NCBI RefSeq assembly: GCF_035621455.1
Contig: NZ_CP141823.1
Span: forward strand, 310,001-374,000
From: Vibrio natriegens NBRC 15636 = ATCC 14048 = DSM 759
GTDB taxonomy: Bacteria > Pseudomonadota > Gammaproteobacteria > Enterobacterales > Vibrionaceae
DNA length: 64,000 bases
Direction of reading: 5' to 3'
Position 1 is the first letter of the stretch. Each line of letters begins with the position of its first letter. Under the pieces are notes generated by a model. That model was not told where the DNA came from, did no database searches, and was given only the letters and a program-made list of their open reading frames with translations. The translations under genes were made by a program, and so were the position numbers. Shown one piece after another: positions 8,051 to 17,034 of this stretch.

Positions 8051-11000
8051 CTAGAACCCACCACTTACGTTCTGAGTTTCAGGCTCTAAAGGCGAGCTGC
8101 AATTTTGTGACTCTTCAACATCAATCTGCTCATCTGGTAGGAATGTTTTCGCATACTCGATGTGAAGGTTATGATTTAACATCAGCTCAAACAAATCCTT
8201 ATCTAAGTGCCCGTCTTGAACCATAAAATTGAGTATTTTTATCGCTTCACTTAGTGGTTTGGCTTTTTTATACGGTCGGTCAGATGCGGTGAGTGCTTCA
8301 AATACATCGGCAATGGCTAAAATTCGAGTTGCGGTCGGCAATTCATCTGCACTGAGTTGTTTTGGATATCCGTCACCGCGGAGGGTTTCATGATGACCAC
8401 CTGCATATTCTGGAACACGCCTTAATTCTTCCGGTAATGGCAAAGCTTCAAGCATTCGTATCGTAGAAACAATATGTTCGTTAATTCGGTAACGGTCTTC
8501 TGCAGTTAACGTACCTCTGCCAATACTCAAATTATACAGCTCTCCTTGATTTGCCTGATATTCAGGAGCGCGCATTTTAATCTCTTCACCAGTTTTACTA
8601 TTCGGGTCTTGCGGCCATTTAATCAAATGCTCTGGCTTATCAGACAACAGATTTTCTTCACACGGCACACTCTGAGACTCTATGCTTTCAATACGCCGGC
8701 TTTCTTCTGGCGACAAACCCAGCCGGTCATCTAAGTGGCGAATCCAGGTTTGAGAGGCGATTTCCTTCAATCTATCCAAGTGTTCATCAGACATAAACTC
8801 GCCACCCACATTACATTGGGCAACAAAGGCAAAGTCATCTTTAATCTGCTCCTGACGCTGAGCAAGCGCGCGTTTCAATTCGTCGGCATCTTTACCAGAT
8901 TCAATGCCTTTCCAATAGGAAATTTCCGCCTCTCTTAACAACACTTCAAAACGCATTCTAACCAGATGGATTCGGTTAAATATCGCTTCAAGCTTGGTGC
9001 CTTTGTCGACGATATGTTCTGGTGTGGTCACTTTACCGCAATCATGCAACCACGCAGCAATTTCAAACTCCCGCCACTCTTCTTCTGTTTTCAGTTTGAA
9101 ATCTTTAAAGGCTGGCAAATTACTCTTGTTAGCGGCTTTCGCGAGTTCAATCGCAAGTATTGGTACCCTCTCACAGTGCCCCGCCGTATAAGGAGACTTG
9201 TCATCAATGGCTTGAGCAATCAGCTTGACGAACGAGTCCATTAATTCTTGCTGATGTTTTTGATATTCTTCGATCGAGCGAGACATAGAGAACATCGAAT
9301 CCGAAAGCGCCGAAAGCTCGGCTATCCAACTTGGTACTTTCTCTACTGAGCTAAAATCCCGCTTCTTGATTTTTTCGCTCTCACCAAATAATGCCCGAAC
9401 CGGTCGAACAATGACATTGGCGAAAAACAAAAGTACTGGCAAAAGCAACAACATCGCACCAAACGTGATGACCGTAGACTTGTTCACTTTATCCATATAC
9501 GGCGCTTGAATTATCTCGGTAGGGAGAACAAACCCAATGTATTCTTTGGAGCCCAGGCTTACTTCGACTCGCTGCACATAAAGGGTGTACGGTTTGCCGT
9601 GACTTTCAATTGAGGCCAATACCGGACTGTCCGTTTCGCTCTGTTTTGCCATGTTGACCAGTTCACGAAACGGCACAACCCCCGCTTTAAGAGAACGGAC
9701 AATATTGTTGTTTTGACTGCTTTGATCGCCCTGATCTTCTAACCATTTCTTTTCTAGCGATTGCTTCTCTGTGTCAGAAACAGATGCCATGGCTTTGTTA
9801 AGTAAACTCACCAGTGGCTTTTTATCTTCAGCAACCATTATCGACAACGTTTGATCAAAGCCTTGTATTGCTTGATGTACCTTTAACTCACTAAGAGAAT
9901 AAGCACCAACCAAGTAGTCTGCGACTCGCTTAGACTCCAACGATGCATCGGCTGATCGGTTTTCCACCGCTTTAAGTGCACTTAGACTGTCTTTCACTTT
10001 TAGGACATTAATATTGGGATAATCGCGCTGAATACGTTCAGCCAATCCCGATCCCACCGAGATAGCCAGTGACTTCCCTTCTAACTGATCTAAGCTGCTG
10101 ACGTTTGGATGTTCTGTTCTGGTGACAATCGCGCTGGATAGCTCAAGATACGGTGTGGTCGATAAGCCCGTGTGTGACGTTAACGGCAGCTCGGGGACTG
10201 ACTGTTGAATATCGATATTACCGGACAGGTACAGAGCGTTTAAATCTTCCCAACTGTATCCGTTAACGTATTTGACGTCTAAACCGAGTTTTTTGGTTAA
10301 GAGACTCACCAGATCGGTAGAATAACCTTGCGGTAACCCGCTGTAAGAGAAATCGAATGGTGGCCAGTTTGATTTATTCGCGATCCGAAGAACACCAAGC
10401 GAATCGACATAATGCTTCTCTTCGGCAGTCAACGCTATCGGCTGTGTTGGTAAAGCATCAGTGTCACTGGCTAACTCGAAGGAGTGTGCATGAATGCGTC
10501 CGTTGGTATCAAATATCATGGCTTCGCCATCGGAGTTATTCTTAGCAAGAAATGCGGATAATGATGTAAGAGAGATATCTGCTGCGATAACGCTATCGGT
10601 ATTTTTTATGCGTTTGGCGTAAGTGACACCCGGCGTTTGTAGATTGTGGAAAAGATAAGGCGCAGTTTTGACGACTTCATTGCTGTTGATGGCTTTTCGA
10701 TACCAGGGACGTCTATTTGCAGAATACGTCGTGGGCTCTACATTGCGGCGAGTGAGGTTGAAATTACTATCGTAATATTCAGACAATCGCTCCTTTCCTC
10801 CTCCTGATTCATAAATTTTAACCACTAACCAACTTTCATCTGTCGCCGCACCGTGTTTGGATTTTAAATTCTCACTGCTGCCGAGATTTATCAGCTCATA
10901 AAAGTCGCCATTTCCATAACCAATGTATACCCCATATAAATTATTATTTTTTAACATCGCTTGGGCGATCACTTCTCGGGCTGAATGTTGATCGTTGGTT

Positions 11001-11260
11001 TCGACTTCCTGATCTATTTGGGGAAAGTGTGAGAGTACATTGATGAGGTTACTTGTTTGTGTATTGAGTGAATCAATTTTTTCGCTAAAGCCATTTGCAG
11101 TCCGGTTGAACGCCGTTGATGCGGCATCTTTGGCAAGTCCCTGACTAAAGTAATACTGTAATGAAAGGGCTAAGATAACGATTAATGAAGATAAAAATAG
11201 AAATACGGAAACCACTGTTACTTTCATACTGAAAGTACTTTTCTTGACCGCTTCGCTCAT
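8051..11260 (-). CDS. Membrane sensor: Cache-like, SBP_bac_3, HAMP-like and HD-GYP domains
   Basis: A 1,069-aa predicted cyclic-di-GMP phosphodiesterase or related phosphohydrolase. A membrane segment lies near residues 15-38. A Cache-like periplasmic region follows (about 40-275; RRPWYRKA, PYLFHNLQTPGVTYAKRI). Next is a periplasmic binding-protein type 3 domain (about 280-525; WPPFDFSYSGLPQGYS). A second membrane span lies near 615-640, a HAMP-like segment follows, and the output domain starts near 680. The catalytic motifs HDCGK and HHETLRGDGYP are intact. About 160 residues, longer than in compact HD-GYP domains, separate HDCGK from the NEHIVSTIRML helix. The ATG at 11260 is preferred to one at 11290 because GGAGG lies nine bases upstream. 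It appears monocistronic. The ligands and true nucleotide substrate are unknown. Confidence 0.85.
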   Translation of the reverse strand: MSEAVKKSTFSMKVTVVSVFLFLSSLIVILALSLQYYFSQGLAKDAASTAFNRTANGFSEKIDSLNTQTSNLINVLSHFPQIDQEVETNDQHSAREVIAQAMLKNNNLYGVYIGYGNGDFYELINLGSSENLKSKHGAATDESWLVVKIYESGGGKERLSEYYDSNFNLTRRNVEPTTYSANRRPWYRKAINSNEVVKTAPYLFHNLQTPGVTYAKRIKNTDSVIAADISLTSLSAFLAKNNSDGEAMIFDTNGRIHAHSFELASDTDALPTQPIALTAEEKHYVDSLGVLRIANKSNWPPFDFSYSGLPQGYSTDLVSLLTKKLGLDVKYVNGYSWEDLNALYLSGNIDIQQSVPELPLTSHTGLSTTPYLELSSAIVTRTEHPNVSSLDQLEGKSLAISVGSGLAERIQRDYPNINVLKVKDSLSALKAVENRSADASLESKRVADYLVGAYSLSELKVHQAIQGFDQTLSIMVAEDKKPLVSLLNKAMASVSDTEKQSLEKKWLEDQGDQSSQNNNIVRSLKAGVVPFRELVNMAKQSETDSPVLASIESHGKPYTLYVQRVEVSLGSKEYIGFVLPTEIIQAPYMDKVNKSTVITFGAMLLLLPVLLFFANVIVRPVRALFGESEKIKKRDFSSVEKVPSWIAELSALSDSMFSMSRSIEEYQKHQQELMDSFVKLIAQAIDDKSPYTAGHCERVPILAIELAKAANKSNLPAFKDFKLKTEEEWREFEIAAWLHDCGKVTTPEHIVDKGTKLEAIFNRIHLVRMRFEVLLREAEISYWKGIESGKDADELKRALAQRQEQIKDDFAFVAQCNVGGEFMSDEHLDRLKEIASQTWIRHLDDRLGLSPEESRRIESIESQSVPCEENLLSDKPEHLIKWPQDPNSKTGEEIKMRAPEYQANQGELYNLSIGRGTLTAEDRYRINEHIVSTIRMLEALPLPEELRRVPEYAGGHHETLRGDGYPKQLSADELPTATRILAIADVFEALTASDRPYKKAKPLSEAIKILNFMVQDGHLDKDLFELMLNHNLHIEYAKTFLPDEQIDVEESQNCSSPLEPETQNVSGGF

Positions 11261-11395
11261 GTTCCCCAGCCTCCCTGGATAACAAATCACCTGCCAACGA
11301 TATGATTATTCTTATTGTTAAAATATTAGGTTAGATCAGATACTTAAATATTCAAGATTTAACATAACCTCTAAGTTGCCTTATCCTGGCTAAAC

Positions 11396-11428
11396 ACAAA
11401 AAGAAAGGAGCCGCGAGTGCGACTCCTT
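11396..11428 (-). terminator. Terminator downstream of the DOPA-dioxygenase-like gene
   Basis: Read on the minus strand, AAGGAG pairs with CTCCTT and an inner CGC/GCG stem continues after one mismatch, with a four-base loop. A T-rich tail (TTTCTTTTTG) follows. It ends the gene at 11458-11829. Confidence 0.7.
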
Positions 11429-11457
11429 AACATCCATTCGGCTGGTTATAGGCTCTA

Positions 11458-11829
11458 TCAATCTTCTCTTTCTGATGTCGCTTCGAAAACAGATAAATCC
11501 AACACAAGGCTTTCACCCAGCCAATACGCATACAGAGTATGATCTTCCCACTCGTTACCTGAAAGCGCGTGAACCAAAATTGACAAACCTTCTCGATTTT
11601 CTTCTAACCATGGAATGAGCTCATCAAAATCCTTAGACGTGAACTTGAGCTGACAACTCCATTTCGGGTGCGGACCAACCAATTTCTCATGGACTCGTCC
11701 CATTTTTACACGAAACCTTTCTTCGGCTTCTCGGCATAGCCCTGACGCAAACGCCACCGTTTGGTGATCAAAATAGACATGGGCATGATAAGCCCGATGA
11801 GAGTTTACAGGTCGTTTACTTTCGTTCAT
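11458..11829 (-). CDS. DOPA 4,5-dioxygenase family protein
   Basis: A small 123-aa cytoplasmic protein of the DOPA 4,5-dioxygenase family (PF08883 type). The family hallmark is the N-terminal YHAHVYFD, followed by the conserved histidines in GRVHEKLVGPHPKWSCQL (about residues 43-60) and LSILVHALSGNEWEDHTLYAYWLG toward the end. These histidines are the expected metal ligands. In plants and fungi the family cleaves DOPA; in bacteria the substrate is usually undefined. The start is supported by GGAAG upstream. The promoter region contains a 13-bp palindrome at 11879-11891. No catechol-pathway genes are adjacent. Confidence 0.8.
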   Translation of the reverse strand: MNESKRPVNSHRAYHAHVYFDHQTVAFASGLCREAEERFRVKMGRVHEKLVGPHPKWSCQLKFTSKDFDELIPWLEENREGLSILVHALSGNEWEDHTLYAYWLGESLVLDLSVFEATSERED

Positions 11830-11878
11830 GTTGTACTTCCATATCCTTTTTAGTTAAGGACTTATAAATATTAACTTA

Positions 11879-11891
11879 ACTGTCTGACAGT
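11879..11891. promoter_or_regulatory. 13-bp palindrome in the promoter region of the dioxygenase-like gene
   Basis: ACTGTC-T-GACAGT is a perfect inverted repeat with a one-base centre, 50 bases upstream of the start codon at 11829. Its size and position fit a repressor operator, for example of TetR type. The regulator is not identifiable here. Confidence 0.4.
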
Positions 11892-12017
11892 GTAGACTAT
11901 CTCAACCGCCTCCATAGATGAAGTTGAACGTAATCATTCATACCGCAGATTAATTCTAAACGATTAAGCTTCTTTCCCAGGGTGGAACATCGCCGCCAAA
12001 ACGCTCTAACACTACCT

Positions 12018-12926
12018 CTAAACCGACGACACCAGATCAGCTTTTCTCCTAAACCAACGTCGACCAAATACGTTAATCACTAACCCCACTGCAATGACAA
12101 TTACACCCATCACCTGATACAAGCTCAGGCTTTCATCTAATAGAATCCATGCGCTAAGCAAGCCAAATACCGGAACCAGCAAAGACAAAGGCGCAACCAA
12201 AGCAGTTGGATAACGACTCAGCAGGTAACTCCAGCCTCCATAGCCGACAATAGTCGCCAAAAGTGACAGGTAAACAATTGAAAACAGGTTGTGCCATTGC
12301 ATGTTTAACAACGAGCTCTTGATAACGTCTGGTCCCTCTATCGAAACAGAGGCAATGGCAAATGCGAAGGTGGGTACTAAGGCGCTCCAGACGATCAGTG
12401 ACATAGTCGGCACGCTGTAGTTTTGCATGATCACTTTATTGGTAATGTTGCCAAGCGCCCAACAAGTTGCAGCACCTAAAATGAGTATCAAGGTCACACC
12501 AGTAAGCGATGCAGCGCCATCATGTTGCGCTGCCGCAAGTAGGTAAACGCCACAACCAGCGGTCACAACTGCAATAACATTGTGACGCTGCACCTTTTCT
12601 TTGAGCAGTAATATTCCAAATCCTAGCGTGATAAATGCCTGTGCCTGTAAGAGAAGTGACGCTAACCCTGCCGCCAAACCAACATTCAGCGCCCAAAAAA
12701 GTAACGCAAACTGTCCAAAACTGATGGTTAAGCCATAGGCAACAAGCCATTTTAAAGGCACTTTAGGGCGAGGAATAAAAAGCAACGCAGGAAACGCGAC
12801 TAAAGCAAAGCGCAATCCCGCCAGTAACAGAGGCGGCATCCCTTGCAGGCCGACTTTGATAACCACAAAATTGACACCCCACACCAGCACGATGGTGAGA
12901 GCTAATAACCGATCACGTAAAGACAT
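12018..12926 (-). CDS. EamA-family (DMT) transporter
   Basis: A 302-aa inner-membrane protein with about ten hydrophobic spans forming two EamA repeats, as in the drug/metabolite transporter superfamily (RhtA/YdcZ/PecM-like). The N-terminal repeat begins near LLALTIVLVWGVNFVVIKVGL and the second repeat near LILGAATCWALGNITNKVIM (about residue 150). It ends with a basic tail after the last span, typical of an inside C-terminus. AAGGAAG precedes the ATG. These proteins commonly export amino acids or metabolites. The substrate cannot be inferred, and it stands alone between unrelated genes. Confidence 0.88.
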   Translation of the reverse strand: MSLRDRLLALTIVLVWGVNFVVIKVGLQGMPPLLLAGLRFALVAFPALLFIPRPKVPLKWLVAYGLTISFGQFALLFWALNVGLAAGLASLLLQAQAFITLGFGILLLKEKVQRHNVIAVVTAGCGVYLLAAAQHDGAASLTGVTLILILGAATCWALGNITNKVIMQNYSVPTMSLIVWSALVPTFAFAIASVSIEGPDVIKSSLLNMQWHNLFSIVYLSLLATIVGYGGWSYLLSRYPTALVAPLSLLVPVFGLLSAWILLDESLSLYQVMGVIVIAVGLVINVFGRRWFRRKADLVSSV

Positions 12927-13094
12927 TATGCTTCCTTTCAGGCGTCCACCGTGTCACGTAATACGGATAGTTGGCAAAAGCGGCTTACCGATTACCCCTC
13001 GGGGGATGAGTTGGATATAGAATCGAACTTCCAGACTGCCTGAAACATGGAATTAACACAAGAGTTGCATATGTTTTACTTCGTCCAAAATGAG

Positions 13095-13117
13095 AAAGAG
13101 CCCGCGACAGGCTCTTT
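13095..13117 (-). terminator. Terminator downstream of the MFS gene
   Basis: AAAGAGCC pairs with GGCTCTTT around a seven-base loop. On the minus strand it lies just after the MFS stop and is followed by CTCATTTT. The plus-strand tail is also T-rich, but no plus-strand gene ends here. Confidence 0.65.
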
Positions 13118-13152
13118 TAACACTACACTAAACACATTCATACACAGAGCAT

Positions 13153-14355
13153 TTATGACATAGCATGAGAATGGTTATCTTTGTATATTTTGATCCACTG
13201 GTAAATGATCACTAATAGGATACAAAGCGCGAGTGCGATACGTGTGGCTCCCAGAATACCCTGCCATCCCCAGGCTTGATAAAACGGCTCTAAGAAAAAG
13301 ACGCCTAAGCTCGCACCTGAGTAGTAAAACAAACTGTATAGCGCTTGGGCACTGCCTTTAGATTTAGTGGCTTTTCGACCAATCAAGGTACTGGCTTGCG
13401 CATGACAGAAAAAGAATCCGACCGATACCATCACCATGCCAATGACCATGGTATAGATATTTGACCAACTCATTAAAAAGTTGGCCATCAACATAATGAT
13501 TGCACCAAACGCCACGCCAGCAATCTGACTGTGTTTTTTCGCAAACTGACCAGCAAGCGAAGAGCTGGTTGTACCGCCAAGTAACGTTAAAAACATCAAA
13601 CTACGAACGTCGCTAGGCAGGTTGTATGGGTAATCGCTTAACACCATCATCAAATAATTAGAAAGGTTAACAAACGTACCGAATGCCAAACCGATGAGTA
13701 GATACAACACCACCAGCTGAGGGTTTTTAAGGTGATAGCCATACGCTTTGAGACATTTCCCCACGCGAAGAGGAGCTGGTTTAAAGTGACGCTGCTTAGG
13801 CAATAAACAGTAAATGATGACATAAAGAACCACACTGATACCAGCAATCATATAGCCAGCGTATGCCCAGTTACCCAGCAGTTCCGTGCTGAGTCCACCC
13901 ATTAAGCGACTGCAGATCCCGCCAAGAGTGTTAGAGGCTACGTAAAAACCGACCGCGCCTGCTAGCCAACTTTTTCTCAGTTCCTCGCCCATAAGCGGTA
14001 CGGCCAATGCCGGACATACCGCCAAAAACATACCCTGAAGAAAACGTAAGCTTAAGAAAACGTCATAGCTTTTTACCATAGGCAGAGCAAGCGAGACCAA
14101 AAGCCCAATCGCGGTCCCTACTAATAACACTTTGCACCGTCCGATAGCGTCAGACAAACTGGCGAAAATCAATAAGCCCAGCCCCATACCAAATAAAGGT
14201 GCTGACATCGCTAAGTTTGCAGCCAAAGAGCTAACCTGAAACTCTTTCTGAAGCACAGGCAACAAAGGCTGCAACCAATAAATATTGGCAAAAGTGACGA
14301 TGGAGAAGAGACAGACACAAATGACGACTCTACTGTAATGGGCTGATTTTTTCAC
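13153..14355 (-). CDS. Major facilitator superfamily transporter
   Basis: A 400-aa inner-membrane transporter with about twelve predicted spans. The loop between spans 2 and 3 has the MFS-type sequence FASLSDAIGRCKVLL near residue 65. The second half begins after a basic central loop (about residues 185-205, KQRHFKPAPLRVGK). The N-terminus resembles YnfM/inner-membrane arabinose-efflux-like MFS members. The start codon appears to be GTG at 14355. A LysR-type regulator is divergent across 166 AT-rich bases, which suggests that it controls this exporter. The substrate is unknown. Confidence 0.88.
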   Translation of the reverse strand: MKKSAHYSRVVICVCLFSIVTFANIYWLQPLLPVLQKEFQVSSLAANLAMSAPLFGMGLGLLIFASLSDAIGRCKVLLVGTAIGLLVSLALPMVKSYDVFLSLRFLQGMFLAVCPALAVPLMGEELRKSWLAGAVGFYVASNTLGGICSRLMGGLSTELLGNWAYAGYMIAGISVVLYVIIYCLLPKQRHFKPAPLRVGKCLKAYGYHLKNPQLVVLYLLIGLAFGTFVNLSNYLMMVLSDYPYNLPSDVRSLMFLTLLGGTTSSSLAGQFAKKHSQIAGVAFGAIIMLMANFLMSWSNIYTMVIGMVMVSVGFFFCHAQASTLIGRKATKSKGSAQALYSLFYYSGASLGVFFLEPFYQAWGWQGILGATRIALALCILLVIIYQWIKIYKDNHSHAMS

Positions 14356-14521
14356 TGCAAACTACTTTTTCTTGTCAATTAATGAAACTGGTTACAGCGC
14401 TAGGGTATCGACCAATTGACAATAAAAAAAATATTTTGTATTTATCAGATCCATAAATAAAATTTATATACATAGATAAACCGAAGCCGTCATTGTGCGA
14501 TCTAAGTAAGGATGAGTGGAT

Positions 14522-15400
14522 ATGGAATTACGTCAGTTAAGGCACTTTGTTGCCGCCGCAGAGCAGAGCTCTATTTCCGCCGCAGCGAGGTTGATGAACT
14601 TAGCGCAACCAGCAATTAGCAGTAGTATCAAGAAGCTGGAGCAGGAACTGAAAACGCCACTGTTTAATCGCAGAGATCGTGGTATTACTTTGACCGTCGC
14701 TGGCAATGAGTTTCTTTCGCACGCTATACAAATCTTAAAACAGGCTGATGATGCCAAACTGGCGATGCAGGCAATGGAAGGATTAGATCAGGGTTTGGTT
14801 GACGTTGCCGTACCCAGCATGCTCGGCTCTTACTACTTTCCGCCTCTTGTGATGGCATTCAGGCATCAATATCCGAATATTGATATGAATATCCTCGATA
14901 CAGGCACGCGTAATATTCGACGAATGTTACTTGAAGGAGAAGTAGAGCTTGGTGTCGTTGCGAGTAAAGATCTCACACCGGAATTAGAAAGCGGCCCACT
15001 TATCCGCGAAGAAATGGTCGTTTGTATGGCCGTCGATCACCCTTTAGCAGAGAAAGAGGTGATTGAATATTCTGATTTTCTTGCTCACGATTTAGTCCTG
15101 TTTCAAAAAGGCTACTATCACCACACCTTAATCGACCTAGTTTCTCAACAAGTTAACATGAAACCGAAAGTCGCGTTTAGCAGTAATTTACTGCCTTTAA
15201 TCAAAGCAGTGATTCGCCAAGGTTACGCCATTTCACCGATGTGGAAAGTCGCAATCAGAGATGATGATGAGATCGTTACTCGTCCATTTGCCGAAACGTT
15301 CGAAATTGACCTAAGTTTGGCCTGGCGTAAAGATAGCTACCTTTCGCGTGCCAATCAGACGTTTCGCGACTTTCTTTTATCTGAAGTCAATAAGAATTAA
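14522..15400 (+). CDS. LysR-family transcriptional regulator (divergent from the MFS gene)
   Basis: A 292-aa LysR-type regulator. The N-terminal winged helix-turn-helix spans about residues 1-60 (MELRQLRHFVAAAEQSSISAAA, then LAQPAISSSIKKLEQEL as the recognition region). The periplasmic-binding-protein-like effector domain covers about 90-290. The ATG at 14522 is preferred over a GTG at 14516 because AAGGA lies nine bases before the ATG and the family starts MELRQL. It is divergent from the MFS transporter, the classical arrangement for local control. The effector is unknown. Confidence 0.9.
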   Translation: MELRQLRHFVAAAEQSSISAAARLMNLAQPAISSSIKKLEQELKTPLFNRRDRGITLTVAGNEFLSHAIQILKQADDAKLAMQAMEGLDQGLVDVAVPSMLGSYYFPPLVMAFRHQYPNIDMNILDTGTRNIRRMLLEGEVELGVVASKDLTPELESGPLIREEMVVCMAVDHPLAEKEVIEYSDFLAHDLVLFQKGYYHHTLIDLVSQQVNMKPKVAFSSNLLPLIKAVIRQGYAISPMWKVAIRDDDEIVTRPFAETFEIDLSLAWRKDSYLSRANQTFRDFLLSEVNKN

Positions 15401-15498
15401 CGACGCTCTAAAGCGACGACTTAGTAAGTGCAAACTGCCCTTTTTTAGCCTGTGCTATTCTTGAGTAAGGTATCACTGATATAAGTAAGCTAGTGATC

Positions 15499-16257
15499 AT
15501 GAGCAGTCCATCTGACTTACCATTACATACTCGCTTCTCCCGAAATACGTTGGGAAAAGATCTGTTTGTTGGCGATATTCATGGTAATTTTGAGCTGTTT
15601 ATTCATGCGTTAAAGGCGCTTCACTTCGACAAATATCGAGACCGTGTATTCTCGGTTGGTGATTTAACCGATCGAGGTGATGACTCTTTACGATGTTTAA
15701 ACCTCGCGAGAGAAAAGTGGTTCTTTCCCGTCCTGGGAAATCACGACAGCTTTATTTTGGAAAGATTCGATCAAGACCCATACAGAAAGTCCATGTGGAT
15801 GATGAATGGTGGCGAATGGTGGTTGTCCTTAACGCAAGCCGAAAAAGAAGCCGCCAGAAAAACCGTTGCCTCGTGCTTTAGCCTGACGCTTAGTGTGGAA
15901 GTCGACCAGTGGCGCATCGGTGTACTGCATGCGGAATATCCATTTACTCTGTGGCCACCCGACGAAAAATCCGTAGATAAAGACTCGATTAAGACCATGC
16001 TTTGGGGGCGGGATGATATTTTAAGAAGTACAGGTAAGCACATTGATAATGTTGATTTTGTTGTGTCCGGCCATACCCCGTTAAACAGCCCCAAAATGAA
16101 GAAAAATAAGTTATTTATTGATACTGGCGCAGGTTACAGTGCGAACAACTTTATTCCTGACCCTCGTATTACTTTGTGTGAGTTCCATCAAGGATCCATC
16201 GAAATGCACTCGATCAATATGCATGATGAAAAACGACTTGCGTTCGAGGTTATTTAG
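15499..16257 (+). CDS. PPP-type serine/threonine protein phosphatase
   Basis: A 252-aa metallophosphoesterase of the bacteriophage-lambda/PrpA-PrpB type. All metal-binding signatures are present in order: GDIHG near residue 28, GDLTDRGDDS near 54, LGNHD near 82, and later histidines in VVSGHTPL (about 190) and DTGAG (about 208). It should hydrolyse phosphoserine/threonine or related phosphoesters in the cytoplasm. A GTG at 15493 is an alternative start that adds two residues. It is followed 157 bases later by a P-loop ATPase on the same strand. No protein kinase gene is in the window. Confidence 0.88.
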   Translation: MSSPSDLPLHTRFSRNTLGKDLFVGDIHGNFELFIHALKALHFDKYRDRVFSVGDLTDRGDDSLRCLNLAREKWFFPVLGNHDSFILERFDQDPYRKSMWMMNGGEWWLSLTQAEKEAARKTVASCFSLTLSVEVDQWRIGVLHAEYPFTLWPPDEKSVDKDSIKTMLWGRDDILRSTGKHIDNVDFVVSGHTPLNSPKMKKNKLFIDTGAGYSANNFIPDPRITLCEFHQGSIEMHSINMHDEKRLAFEVI

Positions 16258-16414
16258 GCAGCACGAATCATTCATGGATTCAGAAATATTTGTACTGCCT
16301 AGTTTGTAAGTGGCTTATAGAGCCAGCCATTTATTAAACCTAACATTACCTAACTTTGTATATTTTTTGACTATGCTTTAAATATCAACTAACTACTTGA
16401 AGTCAGAGGCTAGG

Positions 16415-17020
16415 ATGAGAAAGCAGTTACAAGTCGTGGTAACCGGTGGCCCGGGCGGAGGGAAAACTACTGCATTGGATCTCTTTCGCAGAGAACTGAG
16501 GGATAAAATTGTGGTTGTTCCTGAGGCAGCCACACTACTTTTCTCTGGTGGTGTCGAACGTTCTGACAACGAACAAAGTACTAAGATGGTACAAAAGACC
16601 ATTTTTCAACTGCAAAAAAACCTCGAAGACATCTATAAAATCCAGTATCCAGATAGATTATTAGTCTGTGACCGTGGTTCGCTTGATGGACTCGCCTACT
16701 GGCCCAATTCAGAAAGTGACTTCTTTAAGCAAATAAACTCTACTTTCGAGCAAGAACTTGAACGCTATGATGCCGTGATCTTTTTTGAGTCTGCTGCTGC
16801 ATCTGGACAAGACATCAGCAGCAACAATCCAACTAGGAGTGAATCTCTGGAACAAGCAGCAAAATTAGACAAAAAGCTGCAACGAATCTGGTCCAAGCAC
16901 CCCCACTTTTACTTTGTTGGCAGCTCGGAGTCTTTTGTTAGAAAAATCATGTTTGGAATCATGACTTTAGAAAATGTGATAAACCGCTACCCTACCCATG
17001 CTCTGCAAAGTCAGAAATAG
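16415..17020 (+). CDS. AAA_28-type P-loop ATPase/kinase-like protein
   Basis: A 201-aa single-domain P-loop protein. Walker A GGPGGGKTT lies near residue 11, EAATLLFSGG near 36, and the Walker B-like VCDRGSLDGLAYW near 84. This pattern fits the AAA_28/NadR-like group, which includes small nucleotide or metabolite kinases and Ttd14-like proteins. The ATG at 16415 is used; an upstream in-frame TTG at 16397 overlaps the likely ribosome binding site (AGAGG). The substrate is unknown. It is convergent with the AmmeMemoRadiSam A gene, 14 bases away. Confidence 0.75.
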   Translation: MRKQLQVVVTGGPGGGKTTALDLFRRELRDKIVVVPEAATLLFSGGVERSDNEQSTKMVQKTIFQLQKNLEDIYKIQYPDRLLVCDRGSLDGLAYWPNSESDFFKQINSTFEQELERYDAVIFFESAAASGQDISSNNPTRSESLEQAAKLDKKLQRIWSKHPHFYFVGSSESFVRKIMFGIMTLENVINRYPTHALQSQK

Positions 17021-17034
17021 AACCAGCGGCGAAA

